DNA of 64,000 bases, taken from the NCBI GenBank assembly GCA_036924255.1, contig JAUPFN010000005.1, positions 17,254,914 to 17,318,913 on the forward strand, written 5' to 3'. Both the position numbers and the translations under genes were made by a program. Shown in pieces: positions 1 to 11,720 of this stretch. Below the pieces are notes generated by a model. That model was not told the origin of the DNA. It searched no databases and worked only from the letters and a program-made list of their open reading frames with translations. Numbering within the stretch: position 1 is the stretch's first letter; each line of letters begins with the position of its first letter. The stretch comes from Apodemia mormo. Taxonomy: Eukaryota; Arthropoda; Insecta; Lepidoptera; Riodinidae.

Positions 1-120
1 ATGTTGGCAAACTCAAAACCCATAATCGATAATCGGTCATTCATCGATTATCCATTCATTTTAGAAAAACGATAAATATCGAAAGAAAACAGAAAATATC
101 GAAAATTGACAAAAAAAATT
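1..120. repeat. Cluster of ATCGATTA/TATCGAAA-type motifs
   Basis: Several near-palindromic ATCGAT motifs resemble the subterminal repeats at 20740-20855. Possibly the end of a hAT-like MITE cut by the window edge. Confidence 0.3.
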
Positions 121-1259
121 ACATGACAATTATACACAATAATGACTGTTACGTATCTTATTTTTTTTTTAATTTTTAGTAACATACATCTCGTGTAGCA
201 CTTTATTTTAATACATACAATCAATAATTAATATTTAACGAAACCTTTCAAAATGTGATTTTGTAAAAAGTGATCTCTTAAATAACCTTTTAAACATTTT
301 TTTTTTTGTTTCATAATCTCGTAAGAAAAAGTAGAGATTTAATTTAATTGAAAACTTATGGAGGAAAGTATTAAACAGGTTGATTAATTTAGACTATTTG
401 TATGTATAATATATTTAATTTACTTATATTTATTTCATTTCATATGACAGCAAACAAGTAAATAATTTTCCTGGCAGAAACATATAACCATCGCCTATAG
501 ACACTAAAAATATTAATGGTGCATTGCTATTCATGTAGCAGGGTTAGAATATTACATGCATATGTTTATCAGCTACCTTGCCCTCGAAACCGAATCACGA
601 CAGTTAAAAACACCGACGCTATTGCAGCAAGAATATGTAAGGCGGTAGTCCCAAATCCAGGTTGATGTTTTGCAAAAAACCAAGATTGAAAAAAATAATT
701 AATGATTATAACAACTGCCTCGTAGTCTAGGGGATAACCTAAAGTTTCGTTTAAGGTATTTTTCGAAAATTCAAAAATCTCAGTAGCAGCTTGGAGTCTG
801 GCGGGTGGTGTGTTACCACTTCCGTGTCTCGGATGAGCACGTAAAGCTATCGGTCCTGGTTATTGCTAAAATAACAATAACGATATATATTCACGCCAGT
901 CTCCTTACGAGGTAAGCAAAGAGAACCGAGTGCAATATGTCACGATCCTTGCAATTTTTTTTTGCTTCCTGCACGTTCATTACTCTCTTCATACAAACAC
1001 GCTGCTTGCATAGACTGCACTACCTTCAAATAGTACCAGTTTTTTCATCTTTTTTCTTCAGTTTTGCTTTTTAATCTTTTTTTGCTTAAGTTATATTCGT
1101 CGTTAGTTTTATTTTTTATTTTTTGTAAACTTATACAAAATGTTTACAAAATACTTATCCATCTATAGCCATTAGAAACATTCAAGCGTAAATGTAGGTA
1201 AGTACCTAAATAGTCTCAAAATATTATTCAGCGTCCACTCGCAAACACAATTATTAATA
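121..1259. other. AT-rich non-coding; one dispersed repeat copy
   Basis: No gene seen. Positions about 470-660 belong to the dispersed family also found at 44.5-45.2, 50.8, 53.9 and 57.1 kb (chain: TAATGGTGCATTGCTAT, GACGCTATTGC, AAGGCGGT). The remainder shows nothing recognisable. Confidence 0.5.
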
Positions 1260-2125
1260 AAATACTAGCATTCAGCCCCTTTAATACCCTCTTTTACCTC
1301 TTTACGAGATAAAACTCAAAGTTTCCTTACATGCACGTTTATGTAATTGAATTAAAGAGCATAACTAATAAATTTGAAAAGATTTCAATGAAACAAATTT
1401 TATTTTTTATACAAACTTTACCACATTTTTTGATCCTTTTATGGGATTTAAGAAACCTTAAACTCGTATTCATTTAATTGTGTGAAAAAACATGAATACT
1501 AAGTTTTAAATAATTTCTACAATATTCTACAATAAATAATCTATTTTTCATTCAAACATAAACGCCTTTTTTACCCTTTTAAGGAATAAAATTTATAAAA
1601 TCCCTAAATATATAATTCTTAAACTGTGTTGAAGAACATAAGTACCAAATTTCAATTTATGTTGACCATAAGCGTTAAATTTTTCATATGAATTGTAACA
1701 CTCACTTTTACTCCTTTAAGGGATGAAACTCCGAACTTCATTACGCGCATGTTTCTTCAATTTGGATTGAATTGAATAAGCAGGTACTAAATTTTATGAG
1801 AGTTTAGATAGTAATATTTTTATTTTTAATACAAACTTATATACTTACCCTTTTAATGGATGAAATTAAAAGAAATTCCAAAAAACGAATTTCTTTAATT
1901 GTATTAAAAAGCATAAATACTAAATTTTAAGTAATTTCTACAACAAACAATTCATTTTTCATACAAAAATTAATACTCCTTTTACCCCTTTATGGGATGA
2001 AATTCAAAAATACGTATTTCTTTAATCGTATTAAAAAGCATAAATACAAAATTTTAAGTAATAAACAATTTATTTCAATACAATCATTAACGCCCCTTTT
2101 ACCTCTTTAAAAGGTTAAATTACAT
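1260..2125. repeat. Degenerate tandem repeat, unit about 120-160 bp
   Basis: Six or seven diverged units each contain 'ACCCCTTTTA..GGGATGAAATT' followed by 'AATTGTATTAAAAAGCATAAATAC'-like text, starting near 1269, 1412, 1553, 1695, 1831, 1962 and 2082. Similar units are known from 3' regions of insect RTE-type LINEs; that link is inference. Confidence 0.6.
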
Positions 2126-3114
2126 CATAAAAACGACCTCTGTAAAAAAATCAGCCTTCCCGCTCCAAACTTATTATCTATTATAAAAAGCGTTCAAGCG
2201 TAAACGAAATGTCCAATTTTCAAACGCCACAACCTTATTACTATGCGAAACGTACTATCTATATTATTACTCTTTGACTCGAATGTAGAGAGCGGAGTAC
2301 GCTGACGTGCGACACAGCCTCCCCGTACGAACGCTACTGGGAGACTGACCATAGATAAATATGTGTATTGAGACTGACTTTCGGAGCGAGCGCTGTCCGC
2401 GAATGAAATAATAAGGTTTTTATTGATTTAATGTCACACTATAACAATTTTGTAAAATGTTGAACTTAAATTTTATAAAGCAATAAATTGTCTGTAAAAA
2501 AGTGAAAAAATCATCAAAAACGTTTGAGTAGTTTGGAAGTTATAAGAAAATTCTTGCGTAAAAATAAGAGAGATATTCGCTTTTTGTCGTCAAAAATAAT
2601 AAAATTTGAAAAATCGAACTTAAAATTTAAAGTTAGTTATATTTTACATACAATGTATACTTTTTTTAATTATTGGATTAACCGTTTAGAAGTAGTAGGC
2701 TTTCAAACAGAAGTATATTTCGTAGTTTGGCGTATACTATCGCCTTAAGATCATTCACTAATTCGTTCTTCTTCACGAAAGAAAATAATTTCATTCATAC
2801 TTCGACGTTATACATTACTATTGACTGTCAAACCACCATATTTGTTTTATACCAAATAATTCAATTTAATCTGAATTTACGGTAAAGTGCAGCCCGTCCT
2901 TTGTTTTCGCGCCACTGTCAAGTATCACAGCCCGGCCACGCGAACCTGCGGCGGCGGCGGCAGCGGCAAAAATTCATCGATCACCCACCCGCCGGCCGCC
3001 ACGCAGTGTGGCATGTTACTACTTTCCCATACATTTGTTTCAGACGCTTAAAAATACACCTTACGTAATTTATGGACGCCCCCTAATTGCGTATTTGAAT
3101 TTTCGAATAACATT
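2126..3114. other. Non-coding, with a GC-rich patch
   Basis: No supportable gene. 2890-3010 is unusually GC-rich, with a GGC repeat (GCGGCGGCGGCGGCAGCGGC) and CCGCCGGCCGCC. The open frame at 2524-2748 has no recognisable domain and AT-driven composition. Confidence 0.4.
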
Positions 3115-3480
3115 CAAAATATTCAATGTTATTCGAAAATTCATCATTTTGAAAAAAATATACATATTTTCGAACACTGAATAACTAAGTATTATTTTAA
3201 AAAAAGCTTTAGATTTTTGAACTTTTCGAACTCAAAACTATGTTTGGGCATAGTTTTTGTCTTTGAGCTTAAAATACCTCAATTTAGCTAGAAGTTTTAA
3301 GGATTTTTTTAATACAGTTATGTTAGTTGGTTACATAGGTGTGTTACATACATAGCAATCCTAATATTTAGTTTGTCGTATAGTTCGGTATATACTCTTA
3401 TAACATTGTCATAGGTAGTTGTAGGTTACCTGTTAAGCAAATTAATTTTATATTATTATTATATTAAGGTTAAATTATAA
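3115..3480. repeat. Dispersed repeat, 3' half (pair with 11345-11720)
   Basis: Shares a long stretch with 11345-11720, including TGAATAACTAAGTAT, GCATAGTTTTTGTCTTTGAG and TTAGTTGGTTACATAGGTGTG. Its core (GAGCTTAAAATACCT…) also matches the 3' ends of the longer copies at 4905-5850 and 29015-30050. Confidence 0.75.
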
Positions 3481-3504
3481 CTTAGGGGTTAACCTCGACC
3501 TCGA

Positions 3505-3575
3505 CCCCCCTCAACCTCGAATTCGTGGGGCCCGTTTCTAATGCACGGGCCCCACGAATTCGAGGTTGAGGGGGG
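3505..3575. repeat. Perfect GC-rich hairpin, 31-bp arms
   Basis: Arms 3505-3535 and 3545-3575 are exact reverse complements (core CTCGAATTCGTGGGGCCCGT) around a 9-base loop. It is flanked by C and G runs in an AT-rich region. Confidence 0.9.
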
Positions 3576-3837
3576 GAGGGGTTGGGGTCTACTCCCACCA
3601 GTAAAACTCCTCTATAGAAATGTTTATAAAAAAAGTTATAGGCCAAAAACTAGCCAAACCTAACCTCAAAATGTATGCAAATACTTAAAAACACTTCAAA
3701 TACCAATCTTAAATTATTTTGCAGTATTTGTTATAAAATGTTTTTAATAAGTCTATTTTGTCTAACTTAAAATCATAACCATTGTTATATTTTAATTTAA
3801 ATATTAATAAAATTATTCCCCAGAAATACGACACTTC

Positions 3838-4126
3838 ATCATTACATAGTATAAGACAAAGTGGCTTTTTCTGTCTGTCCCTATGTATGCTTAAATCTTT
3901 AAAACTACGCAACGGATTATGATGCGGTTTTTTTAATAGATAGAGTGATTAAAGAGGAAGGTTTATATGTATAATAATCATTACATAAAATAAAACAAAG
4001 TCGCTTTCTCTGTCTGTCCCTATATCCCTATGTATGCTTAAATCTTTAAAACTACGCAACGGATTATGATGCGGTTTTTTTTAATAGATAGAGTGATTAA
4101 AGAGGAAGGTTTATATGTATAATAAC
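3838..4126. repeat. Tandem pair of a dispersed lepidopteran repeat
   Basis: Two copies of about 140 bp (3838-3978 and 3979-4126) share CTTAAATCTTTAAAACTACG, CAACGGATTATGATGCGG and AGAGGAAGGTTTATATGTAT. A third, more diverged copy is at 42700-42840. Confidence 0.85.
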
Positions 4127-4904
4127 ATTCAATATATTGTATAGAAATACTGCAATTTTTGAGTTTTCTGATGTCATGTCGTAAATAATTATTATTTTTT
4201 TCGCTTACATTGCAAACGCAGGCTAAACCCTACGAGATTTACCAAAATAATGTACTAAGTATTTGTACATCTTGAAAAGGTCTACAAAAAACTTCACGAT
4301 GGCATATGTCTATCTCTCATGGATAACCCACAATAGCATTTTTTTATCATTTACTTTTTACGAGAAATAATGGCTTTTTTTGAACCAATTTTAAGCAATA
4401 CAGCACTAATCCTTATCCAATTAAATACCTTAAATATATTGTTGATTTAATATAGATCAATATAGCCGTTTACAGCATGTAATTTAAATGAATATTTTCG
4501 AAGATATTACATATTTAAAATGCAGGGACATAGCGGTTGCGGGGTTACCGGCCGGTCGGCGGCGCGCGCGCAGTATTTTCTGAAACCGCTGGGAACCGTA
4601 TTAATTTTCGGATAAATAAATATAGGACTTCAGCTGAAAACCAAAATTTAATACATTATTTTTGTTTAACTAAATATCATCATATAAAAATCATGTGGAT
4701 GATTAGAAATAGTACTAAGAAATTATTTGTTTTAGAGATTTTTTTTAGCCTGCTTTCGGAATTGTTTATATGATCAAGTAAAGTACATTCTATCATGTAA
4801 TAAGTTAGCACATTCCTTAGATAATATCTTCAGGTGTATCGTATATTTTTTCAAAATTGTTATTTAACAATTAATGTAAAAAAATGTGATTTAGCAAACC
4901 AGTT
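4127..4904. other. Non-coding; GC-rich patch near 4530-4580
   Basis: No gene seen. A short CpG-rich stretch (GGCCGGTCGGCGGCGCGCGC) interrupts AT-rich sequence. The open frame across it has no recognisable motif. Confidence 0.4.
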
Positions 4905-5850
4905 TTTAACTTCCCACTACGTATGTAGATAAGGAAGTTACTGATTTTACCCCGGTTTTCGAAAATCGAGTTTTCACCAGATGTCCACGTTTTGAGGTCC
5001 TAGGAATCTTTTCCGGCTGTTTTCACGATGATATCAGTATGTCTGTATGTATGTATGTATGTGTGTGTGTGTGTGTGTATGTGTGTGTCTGTGTGTATGT
5101 AAACATCTCATAACTTTTGAACGGCTAGACCAATCGAAACGCGGTTGGCAATCGATTGGATTCCGCTCAACTTTGATTTCCTGAAAATTTGAACCAATTC
5201 AGTCCAGAAGAATTTGAGAAATTTTGAAAAAACACCAAAAAAGCTTCGAAATTTTTCAACCAATCATTTTTTGGCGTTTTACGATATTTTAGTACTAAAA
5301 AAACTACGTCAAATGCCGTTTCAAAAATCAAAATCGAATCTAATTCTCAAAACTTATAGCTTTTCAAATATTACAATTACGTTGTTTTTAGCAAACTTAC
5401 TTAATTTTTTTTAAATAACTTTCAAGTTAATTTACCGATTGACTCAAAAATATTATCAGCATTTGTTCTTTAAAACCTGCGTCAAATAGTTAGTTTAGTT
5501 TATATTATTAGTTATATGCGTTAATTTAATCAAAATCGGACAATTTGTTTGGGATTTATCAATAAAGAAAATTAAAAATAAAATGTTTTTTGACATAGCA
5601 TCGAAATTTTTCAACCTATCGATTATGTAGCTAAAACAAAATTTTAGATCTTACAAAATTGAGTTGAATGCCATCATCGTTTTCAAATATACAGCTTTTC
5701 AAAAATTAATAATACTGCCATTTTTAACAAAATAGTTGTTTAAACTGAAAAATCTATGATTATATTTTTTACTCTTTTGAGCTTAAAATACCTTAATTTA
5801 GTGAGAAGTTTCAGGGATGACCCGTAGGGTCAACCATTTACACATTTTTT
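4905..5850 (+). repeat. Long dispersed repeat, copy A (pair with 29015-30050)
   Basis: Begins TTAACTTCCCACTACGTATG and ends with AGGGTCAACCATTTAC. It contains a (TG)n/(TATG)n microsatellite at 5040-5100. Copy B in Iml1 intron 3 shares the same start, microsatellite and end. No coding capacity is seen, so it is probably a non-autonomous element. Confidence 0.8.
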
Positions 5851-6861
5851 TCCCATTTGTCCCGATGCCGATCCTTAATAAATTGCAGAGTCAAACCGTC
5901 AACGTTGCAGGCTTAGATTTGAGCGCTGACTATTTTTCACATGGCCAACTTTATGTCGCTCTTTTAAGAGTACCTCTAACTAACCTCTAAAGAAAACATG
6001 TTTGTATTGTCTAATGACAAGAAAGCTGTGAACATTGTATATAAAGACATTCTGTAATATATTAATTGTAAAAATAAAAGAAATAGGTAAAAATGTAAAA
6101 ACTAAAAATGTAGTACCTATATGAATTTAGATATTCCAAAGATAGCAGGAAATCTTCATGGCAGGGAAAGGGGAATTGTTTTACTCCAAGTTTAACGTGT
6201 GCGGGCTACGGGCAGTAATAAATCAAAAGTACTGGATCGATTTTAATCATTTTTTTCACTGAGTGACATAGGCTATATATTTTATACCCGTATGAAGCCG
6301 AGGCAGGCCACTAATTAATATATAAAATATTGTAGAAAATCAAAAAAAAATTTTTATAACATCATTTTTTTACATAAATTCGTAACATATTTTTTATCTT
6401 CACAATTACAATAAAATTCGGCCTATTTTTGTAACGAATTGGGTAGGAGTATGTCGACGGAACCCAGTAACGGAGCTCCTTTACCTGGGTCGGGATCTAA
6501 TCTCTCTCTCTAAATCTAAAGTAAACCTAACTAACCTACTTCAACTGTGGGATTAATTTTTTTTATATGTGGTATGAATCAGGGATCAGGGGGAACCCCC
6601 ACCCCCCCAGCCCCTCACCCCTCGTCCGGGTTGCTTTTTACACGTTTTTATATATGTTTTTAGTCCTAACCTAACCTACACAGATAGTTCAATTACTAGT
6701 TCAGAAAAATAGGCATAAAAACTAGACATTTCCGTGAGGCGGGAATAATATCATTAGAAAGGTGAAGCCAACCTCTATCCAACCCACCACTCAGAAATCC
6801 AAAAATTATGCGGTCCGTTTATAATCACAACCCATAATTTATTATTTTCTGATTGTTTTAA
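5851..6861. other. Non-coding; RTE-type LINE tail fragment
   Basis: 6225-6320 resembles the 3' tail of RTE-like LINEs (AGTACTGGATCGATTTTAAT, ending GAAGCCGAGGCAGGCC). Positions 6590-6630 are C-rich. No gene seen. Confidence 0.4.
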
Positions 6862-7082
6862 TCTATACATATAATAAAATCGTAGGAAAGTCAAAACTGT
6901 ACATTAAGTATTTTTTTTAAATAATACTTGGGGCATGATCTACAATCGATATTGAAGCCAAAAATATAGTTTTTAGAATTTTTGTCTGTTTACCTGTTTG
7001 TCTGTTTGTCTGTATGTATGTCCAGGTTAAACTCAAAAAGTACTGCATGGATTTACTTCAAATTTTGCATGAATATTACTAA

Positions 7083-8732
7083 CCCCTCGTTTACACCAAA
7101 AAACATGTTTTATACTTGTTTTATACACAACTTGTAGAATACTTGTCAAAACATAATTATTTGTTTTATACATGTATTGCAACTGTCTCAAACATATTTT
7201 CGTTCACACTGTGTAGCCAACAAGTCTTTATACAAGTATAAAACACACTCGCGTTTACACTTGTGTCTAAGACATGTTTTTGATTTGTCGGATACATTGA
7301 CAGCTTTCTCATCTACGAAGACCTGTCGTGTTTTATACAAGTATTGTTAATTTTATTGAAATTTCTGTATACAACTATCTAATTGCATTTTTTCCTAAAT
7401 TTGTATCATTTCGTAATATTATGTTAATTATTTTGTAATCTTTTTATTATTGTAACATGTTTATTATTTTGAATTTCATTTTTTGAATGCGAAGAAAACT
7501 AAAGTTCTAGTATTTCAAAGAGAAGCAACCAGAAAGGATGTAAGAGTTTTGGTCGATGATGTAGTGCTGGAACAAGTGGAGATGACTGTGTATATCTTGG
7601 ATGTGCTTTTAGCAGGGATGGAAGGTACATCGGTGATGTTGAAAGAAGAGTGTGTGCAGGGAACAGAGCTAATGGAGGGTTAGGGAGATTACTTAAAAGC
7701 ACAGTTTTAAGGCAGGGTGCCGTCTAGCCCTGCATAATTGTATGCTTATCCCAACGCTATTATTGTGTGAGAGTTGGGTATATCAGAAAGGGCATGAAAG
7801 TGGAATCAATGCGGTTGAGGTAAGATCGCTGGCGAAAAATATGTGGCGTGACCCTCGCGGACCGAAATCGTAAAGTGAAACTGAGAGAGAAGTTAGGCTT
7901 GAAAGTCTCGGTCTAAAGATGAGAAAGGGCATTCTCCGTTGGTTTGGATATGTAGAAATAATGGTAGACGGAAGGTTAACAAAGCAGATATACAATGCGA
8001 ATGTGGAAGGATGTAGGTACTGGGTAGGGCCAAGACTGACATATTATGATCAGATTGCTCTAGTACTGTCTGAAGGTGTCAAGAGTTTTCGCAACCGGCG
8101 TGTGTATATGAAGAGAGTAATGAATGTGGAGGAAGCGAGACTAGCCTGCAAGGATCATGATGAATGGCACTCGGTTTTCTCTGCCTACCCCGTAAGGCAT
8201 CTGGCATGTAGATATGCATGTACTTGTATTCTTTATTACAGTGTACACTGCACCCTTGAACAAAAAATTCCTCAGTATCTTCACTTTCCATTGTGAATGT
8301 TGTGTTAAACAGCAGTTAATTGGGCAGCCAGGACTTAAATTAATAAAACTACAGAATGGCCGATTGATATGTTCCTATTGTAAAAGAACTAAAATAAGTA
8401 TATTATGTGAGATCATGAACAAGAGGCAGGCAACTAGAAGTTCAAAAATAATTTATCCAACATTTTTTGTATTACCTACAACAAGTTTCATACAAATTTT
8501 GTCTACATGTTTTATACAAGTTTTGTATAAAACAAGTTTAATACAAGTTTTGTATACATGTTTTATACAAGTTTTGTATACGACAAGTTTCATACAAGTT
8601 TTGTGCAGAACAAGTTTCATACAAGTTTTATATACAACAAGTTTTGTAAATGTATTCCAATGTGAACAAGAAACGAAAACATTGCATAAAACTTGTCAAA
8701 TACATGTATTATACCTTGGTGTAAACGGGGGG
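7083..8732. mobile_element. Harbinger-like TIR element (TAA duplication) carrying an RT remnant
   Basis: Ends CCCCTCGTTTACACCAA / TTGGTGTAAACGGGGGG (16 of 17 matched), flanked by TAA at 7080-7082 and 8733-8735. A 3-bp TWA duplication is the habit of the PIF/Harbinger superfamily. Both ends carry arrays of ACAAGTTT(T)ATACA-type motifs in inverted orientation (7100-7350 and 8460-8710). The centre encodes no transposase but a decayed LINE RT tail (7483-8260). Confidence 0.75.
7483..8260 (+). pseudogene. Remnant of LINE reverse-transcriptase C-terminal region
   Basis: Recognisable pieces in shifting frames: NAKKTKVLVFQREATRKDVR, then from 7919 RKGILRWFGYVEIMVDGRLT, KQIYNANVEG, SFRNRRVYMKRVMNVEEARL and SVFSAYP. 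They follow the tail of lepidopteran endonuclease/RT LINEs (…MLRWFGH..R…LTKQIY…RACMKRLM…SAYP). Many frame breaks are present. Related scraps occur at 43800-43930 and 59280-59480. Confidence 0.75.
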
Positions 8733-8846
8733 TAACAGGTCGGGTCAACATATAGGCTACATATTATCACACTATCACCTAGCGGGGAGGTGCTGTGCGG
8801 AGTAAAGGAAGTCCGCGCGGACGAAGTCGCTGGCAACAGCTAGTTG

Positions 8847-9405
8847 ATTATAGAATTCTATTTTTTTTCTCACAATGAAATCAACGAAAAGTAGAAACTA
8901 CATGAAGAATAATTTATCTGTACTTACGACAAAAAGCCACAAACAAACGGAAGCGGCGAAGCCTCAGCGGTTGTGCGATTTACAACATATTTTTTACATA
9001 CCAAGCTGAAACATTTTACACTGTCTTAGTCCTATATTTATGAGCCATGAATAATAAGACCTAATAAAATATACATACACGCCAGAGAGGAACTGAAGAA
9101 TAGTGGTAATAACCGCTAAATTAGCCACAAATTCCTTTAAAGTTAGTAAATCCATTACGAAAACAGTAGGTCCGACCAAATTATTATTTCAACACGAATT
9201 ATTTATACTTTTTTTCTGACCTTCATAACACAAATTTGTTTTTATTTTTTCCTAACTAAGCGAAATGTTTTAGACTTTGTTATCATAAATTAAAAATGTT
9301 GCTCTACATTCTACATCAGCATTTGCCATCAATTTGTGAAATGTGAATTGATATTTGATAATTGATTATTGAAATGTAATAGTCTTGGGTAGTTCGCGAG
9401 CGACC
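8847..9405. other. Non-coding, nothing recognised
   Basis: AT-rich sequence with no supportable ORF or repeat boundary. Confidence 0.4.
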
Positions 9406-10197
9406 TAGGTGGGAAGAGCGCTCCTTTAAGTGAACTATGCGAACTAGTTCATTGAAAATCCCGCTCTTAGTTCTTTTTATATTTCTGTTAGCGTCCACTT
9501 TACTAGACAGTGGCACTTTGTGACCAACCAAGTTATTTACTTTTACTGTGCGCGCCTTGATATTTCGAGAATCGATATCGATACTAAACAACTTCAAATC
9601 CCCATGGTTGAAATTTTATCAATTCATATGAAATCATAACAATCGTTAACTGAGGTATTGCTGGCTAATTATCAAACAGAATACTAATACCATTTATGTC
9701 TTATTTTACGGTAAGTTTAATTAAAATTTAAAAAAATCTCTTCTATTCCCATTTATTGTTACAAATAATTGATTATTATTATATATCACGTTAGTAATGA
9801 CTAATTATTAATATAAATCATTTTATTTTTTCGTTTTTATTTCGATAAAAGATTTTATGTGCCATAACAAAAAAGTCAACTTTAATTGTAAAAATTCATA
9901 CTTTTTAAGTATTCTAACATTATACTAGGAACTAGCCTAGCTGTTGACTAATCATTAATATAAATTATTTTATTTTTCATTATTTAAATAAAAAATCTCA
10001 TTACATAAATGGACGTGTAAAATTTTCATGTAATACTTTGTATTTTTTAAATAACAATAAACAAAACTTACAATAATCATAACTATATTTTTTTCTTTAT
10101 TTATTGTTCTTAATAAATTATTTCAAAAAAAGAACTAATGAACTAATAGAACGAACTAGTTCATCCTTGGATTATGAACTAAATTGAGCGTTCTCTA
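9406..10197. mobile_element. Probable MITE with GAACTAGTTC subterminal motifs
   Basis: Left end TAGGTGGGAAGAGCGCTC and right end GAGCGTTCTCTA are roughly inverted. Each is followed inward by GAACTAGTTC (9440 and 10153) and further AGTTC/GAACT motifs. TAG…CTA ends suggest hAT. No exact 8-bp target duplication was found, so the limits are uncertain. Confidence 0.4.
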
Positions 10198-11344
10198 GTG
10201 ACCGGTTAGGCCCAAGCCTAAAATGTAAGTATTTTTTATTTGTCAATTGTCATGACAGCAGACTGTCAGAAAGACTACACTCTTTGACTGTGCTTTGACA
10301 AGTGAAGTGACAACAAAAAACATAGAAATTATAAGAGGTCAATAACAAAAAATCATAAAATATCAGCTGATTTGTCACTTGCGGATTTGCCATCAAAATA
10401 ATTTATGTTGCCAGTTTCGTTAATGGGTATATTCCTGACAAATCTCTAAACTTAGACTTCTAACCATTGATATAAAATACCCAAGATACACAGATCCGAA
10501 CAAAACTGACACTCAAAACTGTCGCTAATTCAGTCTAAAAAGTTTATAGTTATGGCACAAACGTGTTTTTGCATATTCAACCTTAAACGTAAGATTTAAA
10601 GTCATTTTTAAAAAACATGTACAAAAAGCAATAAAATTTTTGACTTAAGTTAGCCGGTAGGACAAGGCATATGTGGAGTCGAATATAAATATTGTTATGC
10701 ATTGAGGTAGTTTTTTAAAGGTTTGTAAAATTTACATAAAAAAAATCTTGTCGAAAATCTGTTTTTGCATAGAAAATTTATATATCAATAAAACAAATAA
10801 TGACCATTAAAAAAATTTATTTATATTTCAAACGTTATAGGTTATTGGTTCTATTACACAGAACCTACACATATAGGCAAACTGTGGGTTTATAGCCATG
10901 TAGTATTTGACGCTTGATATTGATACATTTAGTTTGCGTAGTCTAATAGATTTAGAATACACTGAAATAGGAAATTTACTGCAATGGTGACTATGACTAC
11001 GTTATAAATTTTATAGATTTTTACATGATAACACACACGATTTTTTTTCAGACTTATTATGTAACGTATAGACGACATAGTAAGGAAACGCAATAATTTC
11101 CTAGAAATAAGTTTAGCTTTTCGTAGAATTCTCGTTTTGAATTAGATTTCAATTTTTCTGTTTTTTTTTTTGCAGTATTATGTAAACGAACATTTGTTTA
11201 GTTATAGTATCTGCAGACGTACGAGCGAATACTGCCCATAGATATTTGAAACACAATAGGTAAGTTGCTAATGCGATGTCGGCTTCTGACAATTTTATTG
11301 ACCCTCGTTTAAAAAAATTCCAATAAAACAATTTAGAGCTAAAA
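10198..11344. other. Non-coding, nothing recognised
   Basis: AT-rich, without a convincing coding region or repeat boundary. Confidence 0.4.
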
Positions 11345-11720
11345 AAATGTGTTCAATGTTATTCGGAAGATCAAACTCGTTGATCATTTTGAAAAAATAT
11401 ACATCTTTTCAAATACTGAATAACTAAGTATCATTTTAAAAAAAAAACTTTGGATTTTTGAACTTTTTTAATTCAATAATCTATGCTTAGGCATAGTTTT
11501 TTTCTTTGAGGTTAAAATACTTAAATTTAGCGGGAAGTTTCAGGTGGCCTGTAAGGTCAACCAGCTCACAGATTTTTTAATATAGTTACATTAGTTGGTT
11601 ACATAGGTGTGTTATATACACAGAAATCCTAATAGATACGTATATTTAGTTTGGAGTATAGTTTAGTACATATAATATTATTGTCAAAGGTAATTTTAGA
11701 TTAGATATTTCCTGTTAATT
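11345..11720. repeat. Dispersed repeat, second copy of 3115-3480
   Basis: Collinear with 3115-3480; shared blocks include TTCAATGTTATTCG, TGAATAACTAAGTAT and GTTGGTTACATAGGTGTGTT. Confidence 0.75.

Larger units (their letters stand above)
6862..8846 (+). mobile_element. RTE-like LINE tail interrupted by a TIR element
   Basis: 6862-7079 and 8736-8846 read as one 3' tail: TGTCTGTTTGTCTGTATGTA, AAAAAGTACTGCATGGATTT, then CGGGTCAACATATAGGCTAC and GCGCGGACGAAGTCGCTGGC. The tail is split by the element at 7083-8732, which is flanked by TAA on both sides. Confidence 0.75.

Noticed and set aside
2524..2748. Small gene at 2524-2748
   Set aside because: No recognisable domain, no splice or promoter context, and a composition expected for AT-rich noise.
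5040..5100. Z-DNA-forming (TG)n tract as an independent regulatory element
   Set aside because: The same microsatellite sits at the same place in the second copy of the repeat (29150-29190), so it is part of that repeat.
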